DNA from: Pseudomonadota bacterium | GTDB taxonomy: Bacteria; Pseudomonadota; Alphaproteobacteria; Sphingomonadales; Sphingomonadaceae | DNA length: 64,000 nucleotides | Assembly (NCBI GenBank): GCA_021849075.1 | Contig: JAJZTH010000003.1 | Coordinates: forward strand, 1 to 64,000 | Direction of reading: 5' to 3' | The notes under the pieces: generated by a model | The model's database searches: none | Told to the model about the DNA's origin: nothing | The model's input: only the letters and a program-made list of their open reading frames with translations | Position numbers and translations under genes: made by a program | Part shown: in pieces, positions 47,419-56,488 of the stretch | How the letters are laid out: each line of letters begins with the position of its first letter | How positions within the stretch are numbered: the first letter of the stretch is position 1

Positions 47419-48306
47419 ATGAGCGATGAGGATGGGGCAGCGAGCATCGGCATAGTGCCGCCGCCCGCGCGCCGGCGCAGCCTGTTGCCGGTGCTGATCC
47501 TGACCCTGCTGGCTTTTGCGTTGGGCGTGGTGCTGACCGTCTGGGCCTGGCCGCAGATCCAGCAGCGCTGGGGCGATCCGCAACCGCAGGCCGCGCTGCC
47601 CGCCCCGTTGCCGGCCGGCGCAGGCGTGCTGGCGGCGACGCCAGGCGTCACCGTCCGACCGCTATCTGCCGATGCCGCACAGATGCTGGACGGGCGTGTG
47701 GTGCAGTTGGAAGAGCGGCTCAATCGCATCACGGTGGAAGCGCAGGCCGCGTCGGGCAATGCGGCGCGGGCGGAAGGTCTGCTGGTCGCCTTCGCCGCGC
47801 GGCGCGCGCTCGATAATGGCGCGCCTCTGGGCTATGTCGAGGGGCAGTTGCGGCTGCGCTTTGGGCAGGCGCAACCCCGCGCCGTCGCCGCGATCATCAA
47901 CGCCGCGCGCGAGCCGATCACGCTGGCGGACCTGCGCGGCGGGCTGAACGCCATTGCCGACGAGGTGATCAAGACGCCGTCCGATGCCAGTTGGTGGACT
48001 GCGTTGGAGCATGAGGCGCGCGAACTGGTGACGATCCGCCGGGCGACGACGCCCTCCCCCCGGCCGCAGGCGGCGATGGACCGCGCGCTGCGCTATATCG
48101 ACGGCGGACGGGTCACTGCCGCGCTGGCGGAGGTGGAGCGCATGCCGGGCAAGGCGGTCGCCGATCGCTGGACCCAGGCGGCAAGGCGCTATCTGGAGGC
48201 GCGGCGCGCGCTGGACCTGATCGAAACGGCGGCCATATTGGAACCGCGCCAATTGCGCGGGACGGAGGGCGCGGCGGTAAGCCAGACGTCGCCGCTGGCC
48301 CCCTGA
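47419..48306 (+). CDS. HemX/mitofilin-like membrane protein
   Basis: 295 residues. A single N-terminal transmembrane helix (LLPVLILTLLAFALGVVLTVWAW), then a long helical coiled region (QLEERLNRITVEAQAASGN) and a C-terminal helical domain, as in the mitofilin/COG4223 proteins found after hemD in alphaproteobacteria. Its role in heme synthesis is unproved. AAAGGG before 47419 supports that start; ATG at 47398 would add seven residues. Confidence 0.72.
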   Translation: MSDEDGAASIGIVPPPARRRSLLPVLILTLLAFALGVVLTVWAWPQIQQRWGDPQPQAALPAPLPAGAGVLAATPGVTVRPLSADAAQMLDGRVVQLEERLNRITVEAQAASGNAARAEGLLVAFAARRALDNGAPLGYVEGQLRLRFGQAQPRAVAAIINAAREPITLADLRGGLNAIADEVIKTPSDASWWTALEHEARELVTIRRATTPSPRPQAAMDRALRYIDGGRVTAALAEVERMPGKAVADRWTQAARRYLEARRALDLIETAAILEPRQLRGTEGAAVSQTSPLAP

Positions 48307-48418
48307 TCGCCATTGTCACAAACGACGAACCGTTTACCTTGATCGACAAAAGCCATGGACGCCACAGTCCATGTCATGAGAATGTCATCTTTCCACCTGG
48401 AAAGAGGACCATATCTTC

Positions 48419-49180
48419 GTGCCCCCCTATGCCGACGCAATCGCCAGCTTCTGGAAGGCCAATGCCTGGAAAGATCGCCTTGTCGGCGGGCCGCGCGCTG
48501 CGCAATTGCCGCCGGTGCAGCAATTGCTGGGCAATTTGTCGGTGCCGTTCGACCTGAAGCGCACGCGGGCGCAGGCGCAGATATTGGCGGGTCAGATGCA
48601 GGGCGACGGACGCAGCATCCTGCTGATCCCCGGACTGATGGCGTCGGAACAGCGCATGGGATGGCTGCGCGACATATTGAACGCGGCCGGTTATGACGCG
48701 CATGACTGGGGCATGGGGCGCAATTTCGGTCCCAAGCCCGACAGCCTGGACAAGATCGACCGGCGCGTGGATGCAATTCGCAAGCAAAGTGGCGCGCCGG
48801 TAACGCTGGTGGGGTGGAGCCTGGGTGGCCTATATGCCCGCGAATATGCAAAATTCGCGCGCCACAAGGTCAGCGGCGTGGTGACGATGGGCACGCCCTT
48901 TTCCGGCGACCCGCGCGCAAACCATGCCTGGCGGCTCTATCAGCTGGTGTCGGGCTTCCCGGTCGACCGTCCGCCCTTCCCCTGCACCCGCGAGGAAAAG
49001 CCGCCGGTGCCGACCGTGGCGTTGTGGTCGCGGCGCGACGGCGTGATCCTGCCCGAATGCGCCAAGGGTCGCGCGGGCGAGCGCGACCGGGCGATCGAGG
49101 TGGATTGCACCCATATGGGCTTTGCCGCGTCCCCGGAAGGGATTGCCGCAGTGGGCAAGGCGCTCGCAGCCCTGGGCTGA
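48419..49180 (+). CDS. alpha/beta hydrolase
   Basis: 253 residues. GWSLGG is the nucleophile elbow; an Asp in LWSRRDGVIL and a His in DCTHMGF complete the triad. The SILLIPGLMASEQRMGWL segment resembles triacylglycerol-lipase and PHA-hydrolase-like proteins. Starts with GTG at 48419 after AGAGGA. Preceded by a 7-base-pair hairpin (48354-48373) with no T run. Substrate unknown. Confidence 0.78.
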   Translation: MPPYADAIASFWKANAWKDRLVGGPRAAQLPPVQQLLGNLSVPFDLKRTRAQAQILAGQMQGDGRSILLIPGLMASEQRMGWLRDILNAAGYDAHDWGMGRNFGPKPDSLDKIDRRVDAIRKQSGAPVTLVGWSLGGLYAREYAKFARHKVSGVVTMGTPFSGDPRANHAWRLYQLVSGFPVDRPPFPCTREEKPPVPTVALWSRRDGVILPECAKGRAGERDRAIEVDCTHMGFAASPEGIAAVGKALAALG

Positions 49181-49184
49181 TCGC

Positions 49185-49634
49185 CTAATTGCGAATGCGT
49201 TCGCCTTCCACCGTCAGCAAGGCAGGATCGCGCAACGAGACATGCGTCTGATAATAATATTTGTCGGTCGGCATGCCATTGGCCAGAAAATATATTTTGA
49301 CCCGCTTCGCTTCGCCGCGCACGGCGATGGTCTTGCCCTTCAGATAATCTGCCGGGTCAGCGCCAAAACGCTGTGACAGGGCCTGCGCCATCTTTCCCGA
49401 CATGGAAATGGTGAGGTTGCGCGGGTCGCGATAGTCTTTCTGCGAATTGATGTAGAACCGTCCATCCTGACGCCCGGTGCCCCGTACCGGCAATTCGAAC
49501 ACGCCCTTGACCCCGTCAGGCGCGACCGCCGCTGCGTTCATCACCGCCTGTTCGGGGTAGATATAATAGGATGCCGACGATGCCGCGACGGCAGCCTGCA
49601 ACAGGATAGACGACAGGATGAGAGCATTACGCAT
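49185..49634 (-). CDS. exported protein of unknown function
   Basis: 149 residues with a signal peptide (MRNALILSSILLQAAVAAS). The mature part is beta-rich (GVFELPVRGTGRQDGRFYINSQ, DYLKGKTIAVRGEAKRVKIYF), consistent with a small periplasmic OB-fold or similar barrel. No Cys. Family not recognised. Converges on the hydrolase with four bases between stop codons. Confidence 0.6.
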   Translation of the reverse strand: MRNALILSSILLQAAVAASSASYYIYPEQAVMNAAAVAPDGVKGVFELPVRGTGRQDGRFYINSQKDYRDPRNLTISMSGKMAQALSQRFGADPADYLKGKTIAVRGEAKRVKIYFLANGMPTDKYYYQTHVSLRDPALLTVEGERIRN

Positions 49635-49681
49635 CAGACATGCCTCCAGAAGACTCCGGTAGCGGCAGCCTAACCCGATCG

Positions 49682-51013
49682 TCAGCTGACTGCCAGCCTC
49701 CTGAGCGCTTCATCCCGGCCGATCAGCGGCAGAAGCTGGCCCATGTCCGGGCCATGGTCCAGCCCCGTCAGCGCGCGGCGCAGCGGCAGGAACAAGGTCT
49801 TGCCCTTGCGGCCAGTTTCGTCCTTCAGCGCGCCAGTAAGCGTGCGCCAGACATCGGCATCGAAGGGCGCATCGGACAGGATGCGATGCGCGCTGGCGAG
49901 GAAATCGCAATCTTCTTTTGCAACGGCGGGCACGTCGATCGGGCCAGTGACAATGCGCCACCAGTCGGCCGCGCCCGCAACCGTTTCCAGATTGGGGCGG
50001 ATCGCCGCCCATGCGGCTTCCCCTACGCCATCGGGCAGGCGATCGGCGACCGCCGCATAGGGGAGCAGATGCACGATCTTCTGGTTGAGGGTCGCCAGTT
50101 CGCCCTCATCGAAGCGCGCGGGGGCGCGACCGAAATGGGCGAAGTCGAAACTGTCGATCAGCGGCTGCATCTGGGCGAACGGCTCGATCGGCTGCGAACT
50201 GCCAAGGCGCGCGAGCAGCGATGCGATGGCGGACGGTTCCAGCCCGATCTCGCGGAAATGGGCGACGCCGAGCGAGCCGAGACGCTTGGACAGCTTGCCC
50301 TCGCTGCCAGTCAGCAACGCCTCATGAGCGAAAGCCGGGAGCGACGCGCCGAGCGCCGTGAACATCTGAATCTGGGTGGCGGTGTTGGAGACATGATCCT
50401 CGCCGCGCAGAACATGGGTGACGCCCATGTCAACGTCATCGATGACCGAAGGCAGCATATAAAGCCAGGAGCCGTCGGCGCGGCGGATCACCGGATCGGA
50501 CAGCAATTTGGGATCGAAGCGCTGATCGCCCCGGATAAGGTCGGTCCAGACGATCGGCTGGTCATGATCCAGCTTGAAGCGCCAGTGCGGCGTGCGGCCT
50601 TCGGCTTCATAGGCGGCGATCTGGTCGGGGGTGAGCGACAGGGCGGCGCGATCATAGACCGGCGGCAACCCGCGCCCGAGCAATATCTTGCGGCGCAGTT
50701 CCAGTTCCTGCTGCGTCTCATAAGCGGGGTAGACGTGGCCCGAGGCTTTCAGCGCTTCAAACCGCGCCTTATAGAGGGCGAAACGGTCGGACTGCTTCTC
50801 CTCCCCGTCCCAGCCCAGGCCAAGCCAATTGAGGTCGGCCTTGATCGAGTCCGCATATTCGGGGCGCGAGCGTTCGAGGTCCGTATCATCGAGGCGCAGC
50901 AGAAACTGCCCGCCCGATTTGCGCGCCCACAGCCAGTTATGGAGCGCGGCGCGGATATTGCCGACATGAAGATGGCCGGTCGGCGACGGAGCGAAGCGGG
51001 TGATGACGGTCAT
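49682..51013 (-). CDS. gltX: glutamate--tRNA ligase
   Basis: 443 residues, somewhat shorter than many GltX enzymes. Class I signatures HIGH-like HLHVGN and KLSKR (variant of KMSKS) are in place, with the FLLRLDDTDLERS and PYAVL-type anticodon-binding region. It charges tRNA-Glu; in alphaproteobacteria such an enzyme may also charge tRNA-Gln for later amidation, since many have two GltX types. Which type this is cannot be decided here. Confidence 0.93.
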   Translation of the reverse strand: MTVITRFAPSPTGHLHVGNIRAALHNWLWARKSGGQFLLRLDDTDLERSRPEYADSIKADLNWLGLGWDGEEKQSDRFALYKARFEALKASGHVYPAYETQQELELRRKILLGRGLPPVYDRAALSLTPDQIAAYEAEGRTPHWRFKLDHDQPIVWTDLIRGDQRFDPKLLSDPVIRRADGSWLYMLPSVIDDVDMGVTHVLRGEDHVSNTATQIQMFTALGASLPAFAHEALLTGSEGKLSKRLGSLGVAHFREIGLEPSAIASLLARLGSSQPIEPFAQMQPLIDSFDFAHFGRAPARFDEGELATLNQKIVHLLPYAAVADRLPDGVGEAAWAAIRPNLETVAGAADWWRIVTGPIDVPAVAKEDCDFLASAHRILSDAPFDADVWRTLTGALKDETGRKGKTLFLPLRRALTGLDHGPDMGQLLPLIGRDEALRRLAVS

Positions 51014-51030
51014 GATACTCTTCGTCCGCC

Positions 51031-52692
51031 TTATATCGAGCGGAAGCCATTAGTGATTGGATAGCGGCGATCGCGGCCGAAATTGCGAATGCCCAGCTTC
51101 ACGCCCGGGGGCGACTGGCGGCGTTTATATTCGGCGATGTAGAGAAGGCGCTCGATCCGGGCGACCGTCTCCTTCTCGAAGCCGCGCTCCACCAGTTGAT
51201 CGACCGACAATTCCTCCTCGACCAGACCGTAAAGGATCGGGTCCAGCACCTCATAGGGCGGCAGGCTGTCGTCATCCCGCTGATTGTCGCGCAATTCGGC
51301 GCTGGGTGGTTTGGTGATGACCCGTTCGGGCATCACCGGGCCGGCCGGGCCAAAGGCTTCGCCGAGCGACGGAACATTGTCGTTACGCCAGCGGCACAGA
51401 TCGAACACCGTGGTCTTGTAGGCGTCCTTCAGCACCGAATAGCCGCCCGCCATGTCGCCATAGATGGTGGCGTAGCCGACCGACATCTCGCTCTTGTTGC
51501 CAGTGGTCAGCAGCATATGGCCATATTTGTTGGAGATGCCCATCAGCGTGACGCCGCGAATGCGCGACTGGATATTCTCTTCGGTCAGGTCACGGCTGCG
51601 GCCTTCGAAGACGGGGGCGAGCATCGTGTCGAAGGCGGCGACAGCCGGTTCGATAGGAATAGTGTCATACCGAACGCCCAGCAGGCGGGCGCATTCGACC
51701 GCATCGTCCAGACTTTCCTGACTGGTGAAGCGCGAGGGCATCATCACGCACCAGACCCTGTCCGCGCCCAGCGCATCGACGGCGACGGCGGCGGAAAGCG
51801 CAGAATCGATGCCGCCAGACAGGCCCAGCACCACGCCGGGGAAGCGGTTGCGGTTCACATAGTCGCGCAGGCCCAGCACCATCGCATTATAGATATCGGC
51901 CGGGCGCGGATCGAGATCATGCTTGTCGCCGGGCAGACAGACCCACTGGCCGTCCCATTTCTCCCATGTCGTCAGCACCAGCGATTCTTCCCAGTCGGGC
52001 AGTTGCTGCGCCAGAGTGAGGTCGCCGTTCATCACGAAGGACGCGCCGTCGAACACCAGTTCGTCCTGCCCGCCGACGCGGTTCAAGTAGACGAGCGGCA
52101 AGCCGGTTTCGCGGACGCGGGTGCCCGCGACCATGTTCAGCCGGCGATCATCCTTGTCGACTTCGAACGGGCTGCCATTGGGGCTGATCAATATTTCCGC
52201 GCCCTCGCTGCGCAGATGCGCGGTGACGAAGGGGAACCAGATATCCTCGCAGATCGGCACGCCGATCTTCACGCCCTTGAACAGGATCGGCGCGGGCAGC
52301 GGGCCGGGGGCGAACAGCCGCTTTTCATCGAAGGTGCCGTAATTGGGCAGTTCGCGCTTTTGCCGGATGGCCGTCACCGCACCATTTTCCAGTAGGGCGA
52401 CGACGTTGAAGAGCACGCCCTGCGAGGCGACGACGGTGCCGACCAGCATCGCCGGGCCGCCATCGGCCGTTTCCTGCGCCATCCGGTCCAGATGATAATT
52501 GGCCTGATCGACCAGAGCGGGCTTCAGCACCAGATCTTCGGGCGGATAGCCGATCAGTTGCAGTTCGGGATAGACGATCAGGTCGGCGCCCTTGGCCCGC
52601 GCGCGCCATTCCAGCATGGCGTCGGCATTGGCCCGGGGGTCGCCCATATGCTGGGTCATCTGCGCAAGCGCGATCACGAGTTTATCGGTCAT
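51031..52692 (-). CDS. nadE: glutamine-dependent NAD+ synthase
   Basis: 553 residues. The N-terminal nitrilase-type glutaminase domain (LIVYPELQLIGYPPEDL, KRELPNYGTFDEKR, VPICEDIWFP with the Glu-Lys-Cys triad) is joined to the C-terminal synthetase with LGLSGGIDSALSA (ATP-binding). It amidates nicotinic acid adenine dinucleotide to NAD. AGGGG lies upstream of the ATG at 52692. Divergent from prs, linking two nucleotide-cofactor genes. Confidence 0.94.
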   Translation of the reverse strand: MTDKLVIALAQMTQHMGDPRANADAMLEWRARAKGADLIVYPELQLIGYPPEDLVLKPALVDQANYHLDRMAQETADGGPAMLVGTVVASQGVLFNVVALLENGAVTAIRQKRELPNYGTFDEKRLFAPGPLPAPILFKGVKIGVPICEDIWFPFVTAHLRSEGAEILISPNGSPFEVDKDDRRLNMVAGTRVRETGLPLVYLNRVGGQDELVFDGASFVMNGDLTLAQQLPDWEESLVLTTWEKWDGQWVCLPGDKHDLDPRPADIYNAMVLGLRDYVNRNRFPGVVLGLSGGIDSALSAAVAVDALGADRVWCVMMPSRFTSQESLDDAVECARLLGVRYDTIPIEPAVAAFDTMLAPVFEGRSRDLTEENIQSRIRGVTLMGISNKYGHMLLTTGNKSEMSVGYATIYGDMAGGYSVLKDAYKTTVFDLCRWRNDNVPSLGEAFGPAGPVMPERVITKPPSAELRDNQRDDDSLPPYEVLDPILYGLVEEELSVDQLVERGFEKETVARIERLLYIAEYKRRQSPPGVKLGIRNFGRDRRYPITNGFRSI

Positions 52693-52811
52693 GATCCGGC
52701 CCCTAGAGCATTTTGCCCTACCGCGCAAAAGCGCCTTTCCACATGCGACATGCACGGCTAAAGGGGCCGCGTTTCGCGCATCGTCATCCATCTGTCACAG
52801 GGGTTTTCATC

Positions 52812-53747
52812 ATGAAACTCATGACCGGCAATTCCAACAAGCCGCTTGCGGCCGCCATCGCCGACTATATCGAAATCCCCCTGACAGACGCCAGCGTCCG
52901 TCGTTTCGCCGACGAAGAAGTTTTCGTTGAAATTCATGAGAATGTCCGCGGCGAGGATGTGTTCGTCATCCAGTCGACGGCCTATCCGACCAACGATAAT
53001 CTCATGGAATTGCTGATCATGATCGATGCGCTCAAGCGCGCGTCGGCCAAGCGAATCACGGCGGTCGTTCCCTATTTCGGCTATGCCCGCCAGGACCGGA
53101 AGCCCGGCCCGCGCACGCCGATTTCGGCCAAGCTGGTCGCCAACCTGATCACCACGGCGGGCGCCGACCGCGTCCTTTCGGTCGATCTGCACGCCGGCCA
53201 GATTCAGGGCTTTTTCGACATTCCGACCGACAATCTGTTCGGCGCGCCGGTGATGTCGGCGGACATTCAGGCCCGCTTTGGCGACCGCAACATCATGGTC
53301 GTGTCGCCTGATGTGGGCGGCGTGGTGCGCGCCCGCGCGCTGGCCAAGCGGCTGGACAACGCGCCGCTGGCCATCGTCGACAAGCGCCGCGAGCGCGCCG
53401 GCGAATCGGAAGTGATGAACATCATCGGCGATGTGAAGGGCCGCTTCTGCATCCTGATCGACGATATCGTCGATTCGGCCGGTACGCTGTGCAACGCCGC
53501 CGCCGCGCTGAAGGCGCAGGGCGCCGAAGAAGTCGTCGCCTATGTCAGCCATGGCGTGCTGTCGGGCGGCGCGGTCGCGCGCGTCGAAGCGTCGGAACTG
53601 CTGGAACTGGTCATCACCGATTCCATTCAGGGCACCGATGCCGTGAACGGCGCCCAGCGCATCCGGCATCTGCCCATCGCCCCGCTGCTGGGCGAAGCGA
53701 TCAAGCGCATCGCGGACGAAAGTTCGGTTTCCAGCCTGTTTGACTGA
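52812..53747 (+). CDS. prs: ribose-phosphate pyrophosphokinase
   Basis: 311 residues. VVSPDVGG and [10 protein letters not shown] (the PRPP-binding loop) and [10 protein letters not shown] (catalytic loop) are intact. It makes PRPP from ribose-5-phosphate and ATP. AGGGG precedes the ATG at 52812. A terminator follows at 53809-53837. Confidence 0.95.
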   Translation: MKLMTGNSNKPLAAAIADYIEIPLTDASVRRFADEEVFVEIHENVRGEDVFVIQSTAYPTNDNLMELLIMIDALKRASAKRITAVVPYFGYARQDRKPGPRTPISAKLVANLITTAGADRVLSVDLHAGQIQGFFDIPTDNLFGAPVMSADIQARFGDRNIMVVSPDVGGVVRARALAKRLDNAPLAIVDKRRERAGESEVMNIIGDVKGRFCILIDDIVDSAGTLCNAAAALKAQGAEEVVAYVSHGVLSGGAVARVEASELLELVITDSIQGTDAVNGAQRIRHLPIAPLLGEAIKRIADESSVSSLFD

Positions 53748-53808
53748 TAAGGGAGGCAGGTTGGCGGGTCCAATCAGAAGCCAGCCTGACCGATCCGCCA
53801 ATTCATGG

Positions 53809-53837
53809 AGCCGCCGGACCCGATCCGGCGGCTTTTT
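53809..53837 (+). terminator. rho-independent terminator of prs
   Basis: Ten-base-pair GC-rich stem (53809-53818 with 53824-53833), loop CCCGA, then a run of five T. Confidence 0.87.
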
Positions 53838-53847
53838 CAATGGCTGA

Positions 53848-54084
53848 TCAATGCGCCGGAAACAGGATGATCGGCAGGGCGACGACCAACGCCAGACCGG
53901 TGACGATGCGCTGGCCGCGCGATACGCCCAGCGGCAGATCGCGCCAGATCATAGGACAGGATAGCAGGGCGAAGACGATGCACAGGTTGGACAATGTCAC
54001 CGATCCACCGATCGGCATATCCTGTCGCAAAGCAAGGCCCGCGAGCAGGCAGATGAAGCTTAAAATCCAGCCGAGCAGCGCCAT
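53848..54084 (-). CDS. small inner-membrane protein (78 aa)
   Basis: Three hydrophobic segments (ALLGWILSFICLLAGLAL, SNLCIVFALLSCPMIW, VTGLALVVALPIILF) with short loops. GGAAAGGG precedes the ATG at 54084; a further in-frame ATG at 54090 is two codons earlier. Family not recognised; lies alone between prs and a VOC gene. Confidence 0.65.
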   Translation of the reverse strand: MALLGWILSFICLLAGLALRQDMPIGGSVTLSNLCIVFALLSCPMIWRDLPLGVSRGQRIVTGLALVVALPIILFPAH

Positions 54085-54132
54085 GACCATCCCTTTCCGT
54101 CAACAGGCTAGGACGGCAAGGTTGCCAAAGAC

Positions 54133-54561
54133 TTAAGCGGGGTCGCCCCAGGGATCATAGCTGCCGAAGCTCCAGACATTGCCTTCAGGATCAAGCGCGG
54201 TGTAGCCGCGCCCGGGATAGCCCGGATTGTCATGGGGTTCGTCCACCACCACCGCGCCTTCGTTGCGGGCGTGCAGGCAGTGAGCGTCGGGATCGGGCAC
54301 GACGACATAGACGGCGGCGGTCACACCGCTGAGGTCGCGCGCGGTGGACCAGGTGTAGAGCGATTCGCTCTCCATATCCTTGACGCTACCCAGCATCACC
54401 ATGCCGTCTCCCAGCGCCAGCTGAGCATGGTGGATGATCGTGGGATCGGCATCGTCGGGATAGACGGCGTGGCGGGTGAAACCGAAAGCATCGCACAGAA
54501 AGGCGATGGCGGCAGGCGCATCGGCATAGCGCAGACATGAGATGACGGGCGAACCGGGCAT
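54133..54561 (-). CDS. VOC (glyoxalase-fold) family protein
   Basis: 142 residues. Repeated beta-alpha-beta-beta-beta units (ISCLRYADAPAAIAFLCDAFGFTRH; GRGYTALDPEGNVWSFGSY) mark the vicinal oxygen chelate fold. A metal site is possible but not assigned. Substrate unknown; the length suits dioxygenase- or resistance-type family members. Confidence 0.85.
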   Translation of the reverse strand: MPGSPVISCLRYADAPAAIAFLCDAFGFTRHAVYPDDADPTIIHHAQLALGDGMVMLGSVKDMESESLYTWSTARDLSGVTAAVYVVVPDPDAHCLHARNEGAVVVDEPHDNPGYPGRGYTALDPEGNVWSFGSYDPWGDPA

Positions 54562-54598
54562 CTTTCCTCTCCCTTGGTGGAATCGGGCCGAGCCAGTC

Positions 54599-54675
54599 TA
54601 GTGGATTTATTTTGACATTTGCATCCCCCGACGGTTGGGATGGGTCTGCAAATGTCAAAATCGTAAAATCCACTA
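54599..54675 (-). repeat. palindromic repeat unit 1
   Basis: 77 bases forming a two-part hairpin: outer arms TAGTGGATTT (54599-54608) with AAATCCACTA (54666-54675), inner arms ATTTTGACATTTGCA (54609-54623) with its complement (54647-54661), and a 23-base loop containing ATCCC/GGGAT. A bulge of four bases (54662-54665) lies on the right side. The reverse complement aligns closely with unit 2 next to it, hence the minus orientation. Confidence 0.75.
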
Positions 54676-54689
54676 TAATCAAATATTTA

Positions 54690-54765
54690 TAGTGGTCCGA
54701 ACAGATTCTGACATTCTTGCACAACAAGGCTTCAAGCGTTGCCGAATGTCAGAATCGGACCACTA
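54690..54765 (+). repeat. palindromic repeat unit 2, inverted relative to unit 1
   Basis: 76 bases: outer arms TAGTGGTCC (54690-54698) with GGACCACTA (54757-54765), a five-base bulge (54699-54703) on the left, inner arms GATTCTGACATTC (54704-54716) with its complement (54744-54756), and a 27-base loop. Each outer end begins TAGTGG as in unit 1, but the next three bases differ and both arms differ together (compensating changes). The pair fills the gap before hisN. Confidence 0.75.
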
Positions 54766-54798
54766 GCCTAGTGCGCGCCGACCGGCTAGGCGAAGGGA

Positions 54799-55629
54799 AT
54801 GACGACCCGCGACGATCTGGCCCTTGCCAACCGCCTTGCCGACGCCGCTGGCGCCGCCATCCGCCCCTTTTTCCGTGCGCGCTACGATCTGGAGATCAAG
54901 GCCGACAAATCGCCGGTGACGGAGGCCGACCGCGCCGCCGAAGCCGCGATCCGCGCCATTCTGGAAAAGGAGCGACCCGATGACGGCATCATCGGCGAGG
55001 AATATGGATCGGTGCGCATCGATGCCGATCGGGTGTGGATTCTCGACCCGATCGACGGGACGCGCAGCTTCATCGCCGGGCGGCCAATCTTCGGCACGCT
55101 GATCGCGCTGACGCAGGGTGGGTGGCCGACGATTGGCATCATCGACCAGCCGATCGCGCAGGAACGCTGGGCCGGGATGAGCGGACAGCCGACGACCTTC
55201 AACGGCAAGCCGGTGCGCACGCGGGCGTGCCGCGCGCTGGAGGGCGCCGGCATCGCCACCACCAGCCCGCACCTCTTCGCGGAAGGCGACGTATCCCATT
55301 ATATGGCGCTGGTCGCCGCCGTATCAGGCGGTGCCCCGCGACAGGGGCCGGTCTATGGCGGGGACTGCTATAATTATGGGCTGCTCTCGTCTGGCTTCCT
55401 CGACATCGTCATTGAATCGGGCCTGCAAAGCTATGATTTCGCCGCGCTGGTGCCGGTGGTCGAAGGCGCAGGCGGCCTGATGTGCGACTGGAATGGCGAA
55501 CCGCTGACGGCCGACAGCGAAGGTCATGTGCTGGCGCTGGGCGATCCCGCGCGGCTGGAAGATGTGCTGGAGGCGATTCATGGCGCGGAGCATGATCATG
55601 GGCATGACCACGACCATCATCACCACTGA
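54799..55629 (+). CDS. hisN: inositol-monophosphatase-fold phosphatase (histidinol-phosphatase-like), His-rich C-terminus
   Basis: 276 residues. The metal-binding signature DPIDGTRSF and the second motif GLQSYDFAALVPVVEGAGG identify the Li-sensitive inositol-monophosphatase fold. In alphaproteobacteria HisN of this family dephosphorylates histidinol phosphate, so I call it that tentatively. The last 16 residues are almost all His, Asp, Gly and Glu (HDHGHDHDHHHH), which is unusual for the family and looks like a metal-binding or metal-buffering tail. Confidence 0.8.
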   Translation: MTTRDDLALANRLADAAGAAIRPFFRARYDLEIKADKSPVTEADRAAEAAIRAILEKERPDDGIIGEEYGSVRIDADRVWILDPIDGTRSFIAGRPIFGTLIALTQGGWPTIGIIDQPIAQERWAGMSGQPTTFNGKPVRTRACRALEGAGIATTSPHLFAEGDVSHYMALVAAVSGGAPRQGPVYGGDCYNYGLLSSGFLDIVIESGLQSYDFAALVPVVEGAGGLMCDWNGEPLTADSEGHVLALGDPARLEDVLEAIHGAEHDHGHDHDHHHH

Positions 55630-55652
55630 TCGCCGCCAGTAAAGGAAGCGCG

Positions 55653-56066
55653 TCAGCCCTTCACCGGCCCGCCGATCGACCAGACATGGCCGAAGGGGTC
55701 GGTCAGCTGGCCGTAGCGCTGGCCCCAGAATTGATTGTCGAGCGGAAAGCGGATGCTGGCGCCCGCCGTCAGCGCCCTGCTCCACGCCGCATCGGCGTCG
55801 TCCGTTTCCAGATGCAGCGTGACCGCGGCGGGAACGGCGGCCGGCGCACCGCCGCACATTTCCGGGAAATGATCGTTCAGCATCAGCGCGCCGCCATAGA
55901 TGGTAAGGTGCGCATGCATGATGCGGGTTCCGTCTTGCTCCAGATGACGGCTCTGTTCGGTCGCGCCGAACGCAGCCTGATAGAAAGCGATGGCGTCGGC
56001 CGCCTTGCCATCGCCGATGGTGAGATGCGGGGTGACGCCCGGCATGGTGTGGACTGTATCGCTCAC
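55653..56066 (-). CDS. VOC family protein, PhnB-like
   Basis: 137 residues. TPHLTIGDGKAADAIAFYQAAF and WGQRYGQLTDPFGHVWSI are the repeating VOC beta-alpha-beta-beta-beta units, most like the PhnB/3-demethylubiquinone-methyltransferase-type single-module proteins. Substrate unknown. Second VOC protein in 1.5 kb (the other is 54133-54561). Confidence 0.82.
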   Translation of the reverse strand: MSDTVHTMPGVTPHLTIGDGKAADAIAFYQAAFGATEQSRHLEQDGTRIMHAHLTIYGGALMLNDHFPEMCGGAPAAVPAAVTLHLETDDADAAWSRALTAGASIRFPLDNQFWGQRYGQLTDPFGHVWSIGGPVKG

Positions 56067-56272
56067 TTGACCCTCTCCCTTCGCCCGAGTCGGGACGCGC
56101 GCAGGATAGAATAGCGCGCGCCCGGCCAGAAGAGGCGTTCATCGCGCCGAATCGCTTGCCTTTTGCGGCGCAGACCACTAAGGGCCGCCCTTCGCGATAT
56201 TCGGTAAGACCGCCCGGCTAACTAGGGCTGCCGTGGCTGTCTGTAATCGTCGCGCTAAACGAGGAGACGAAA

Positions 56273-56476
56273 ATGCCCAAGATGAAGACCAAGAGCGGTG
56301 TGAAGAAGCGCTTCAAGTTCACCGCCACTGGCAAGGTCAAGCACGGCGTCGCTGGCAAGCGTCACCGCCTGATCAGCCATAACGCCAAATATATTCGCCA
56401 GAACCGCGGCACCAGCGTGCTGTCGGATTCGGATGCCGGTCACGTGCGCCTGTGGGCGCCGTACGGCCTGAAGTAA
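56273..56476 (+). CDS. rpmI: 50S ribosomal protein L35
   Basis: 67 residues: [20 protein letters not shown] is the L35 start. Basic throughout. GAGGAG lies six bases before the ATG. Cotranscribed with rplT 12 bases downstream. infC, often first in this operon, is not adjacent. Confidence 0.97.
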   Translation: MPKMKTKSGVKKRFKFTATGKVKHGVAGKRHRLISHNAKYIRQNRGTSVLSDSDAGHVRLWAPYGLK

Positions 56477-56488
56477 GGAGGCCGACCA

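Noticed and set aside
48354..48373. Seven-base-pair hairpin after the HemX-like gene
   Set aside because: It lacks a T run and has a 6-base loop in a region of the hydrolase leader; too weak to call a terminator.
49640..51064. Open frame opposite gltX
   Set aside because: Antisense shadow; gltX has all synthetase motifs.
54599..54765. The palindrome pair considered as a riboswitch or attenuator of hisN
   Set aside because: The two units are reverse complements of each other rather than alternative structures, there is no leader peptide, and the symmetry is better explained by paired repeats.
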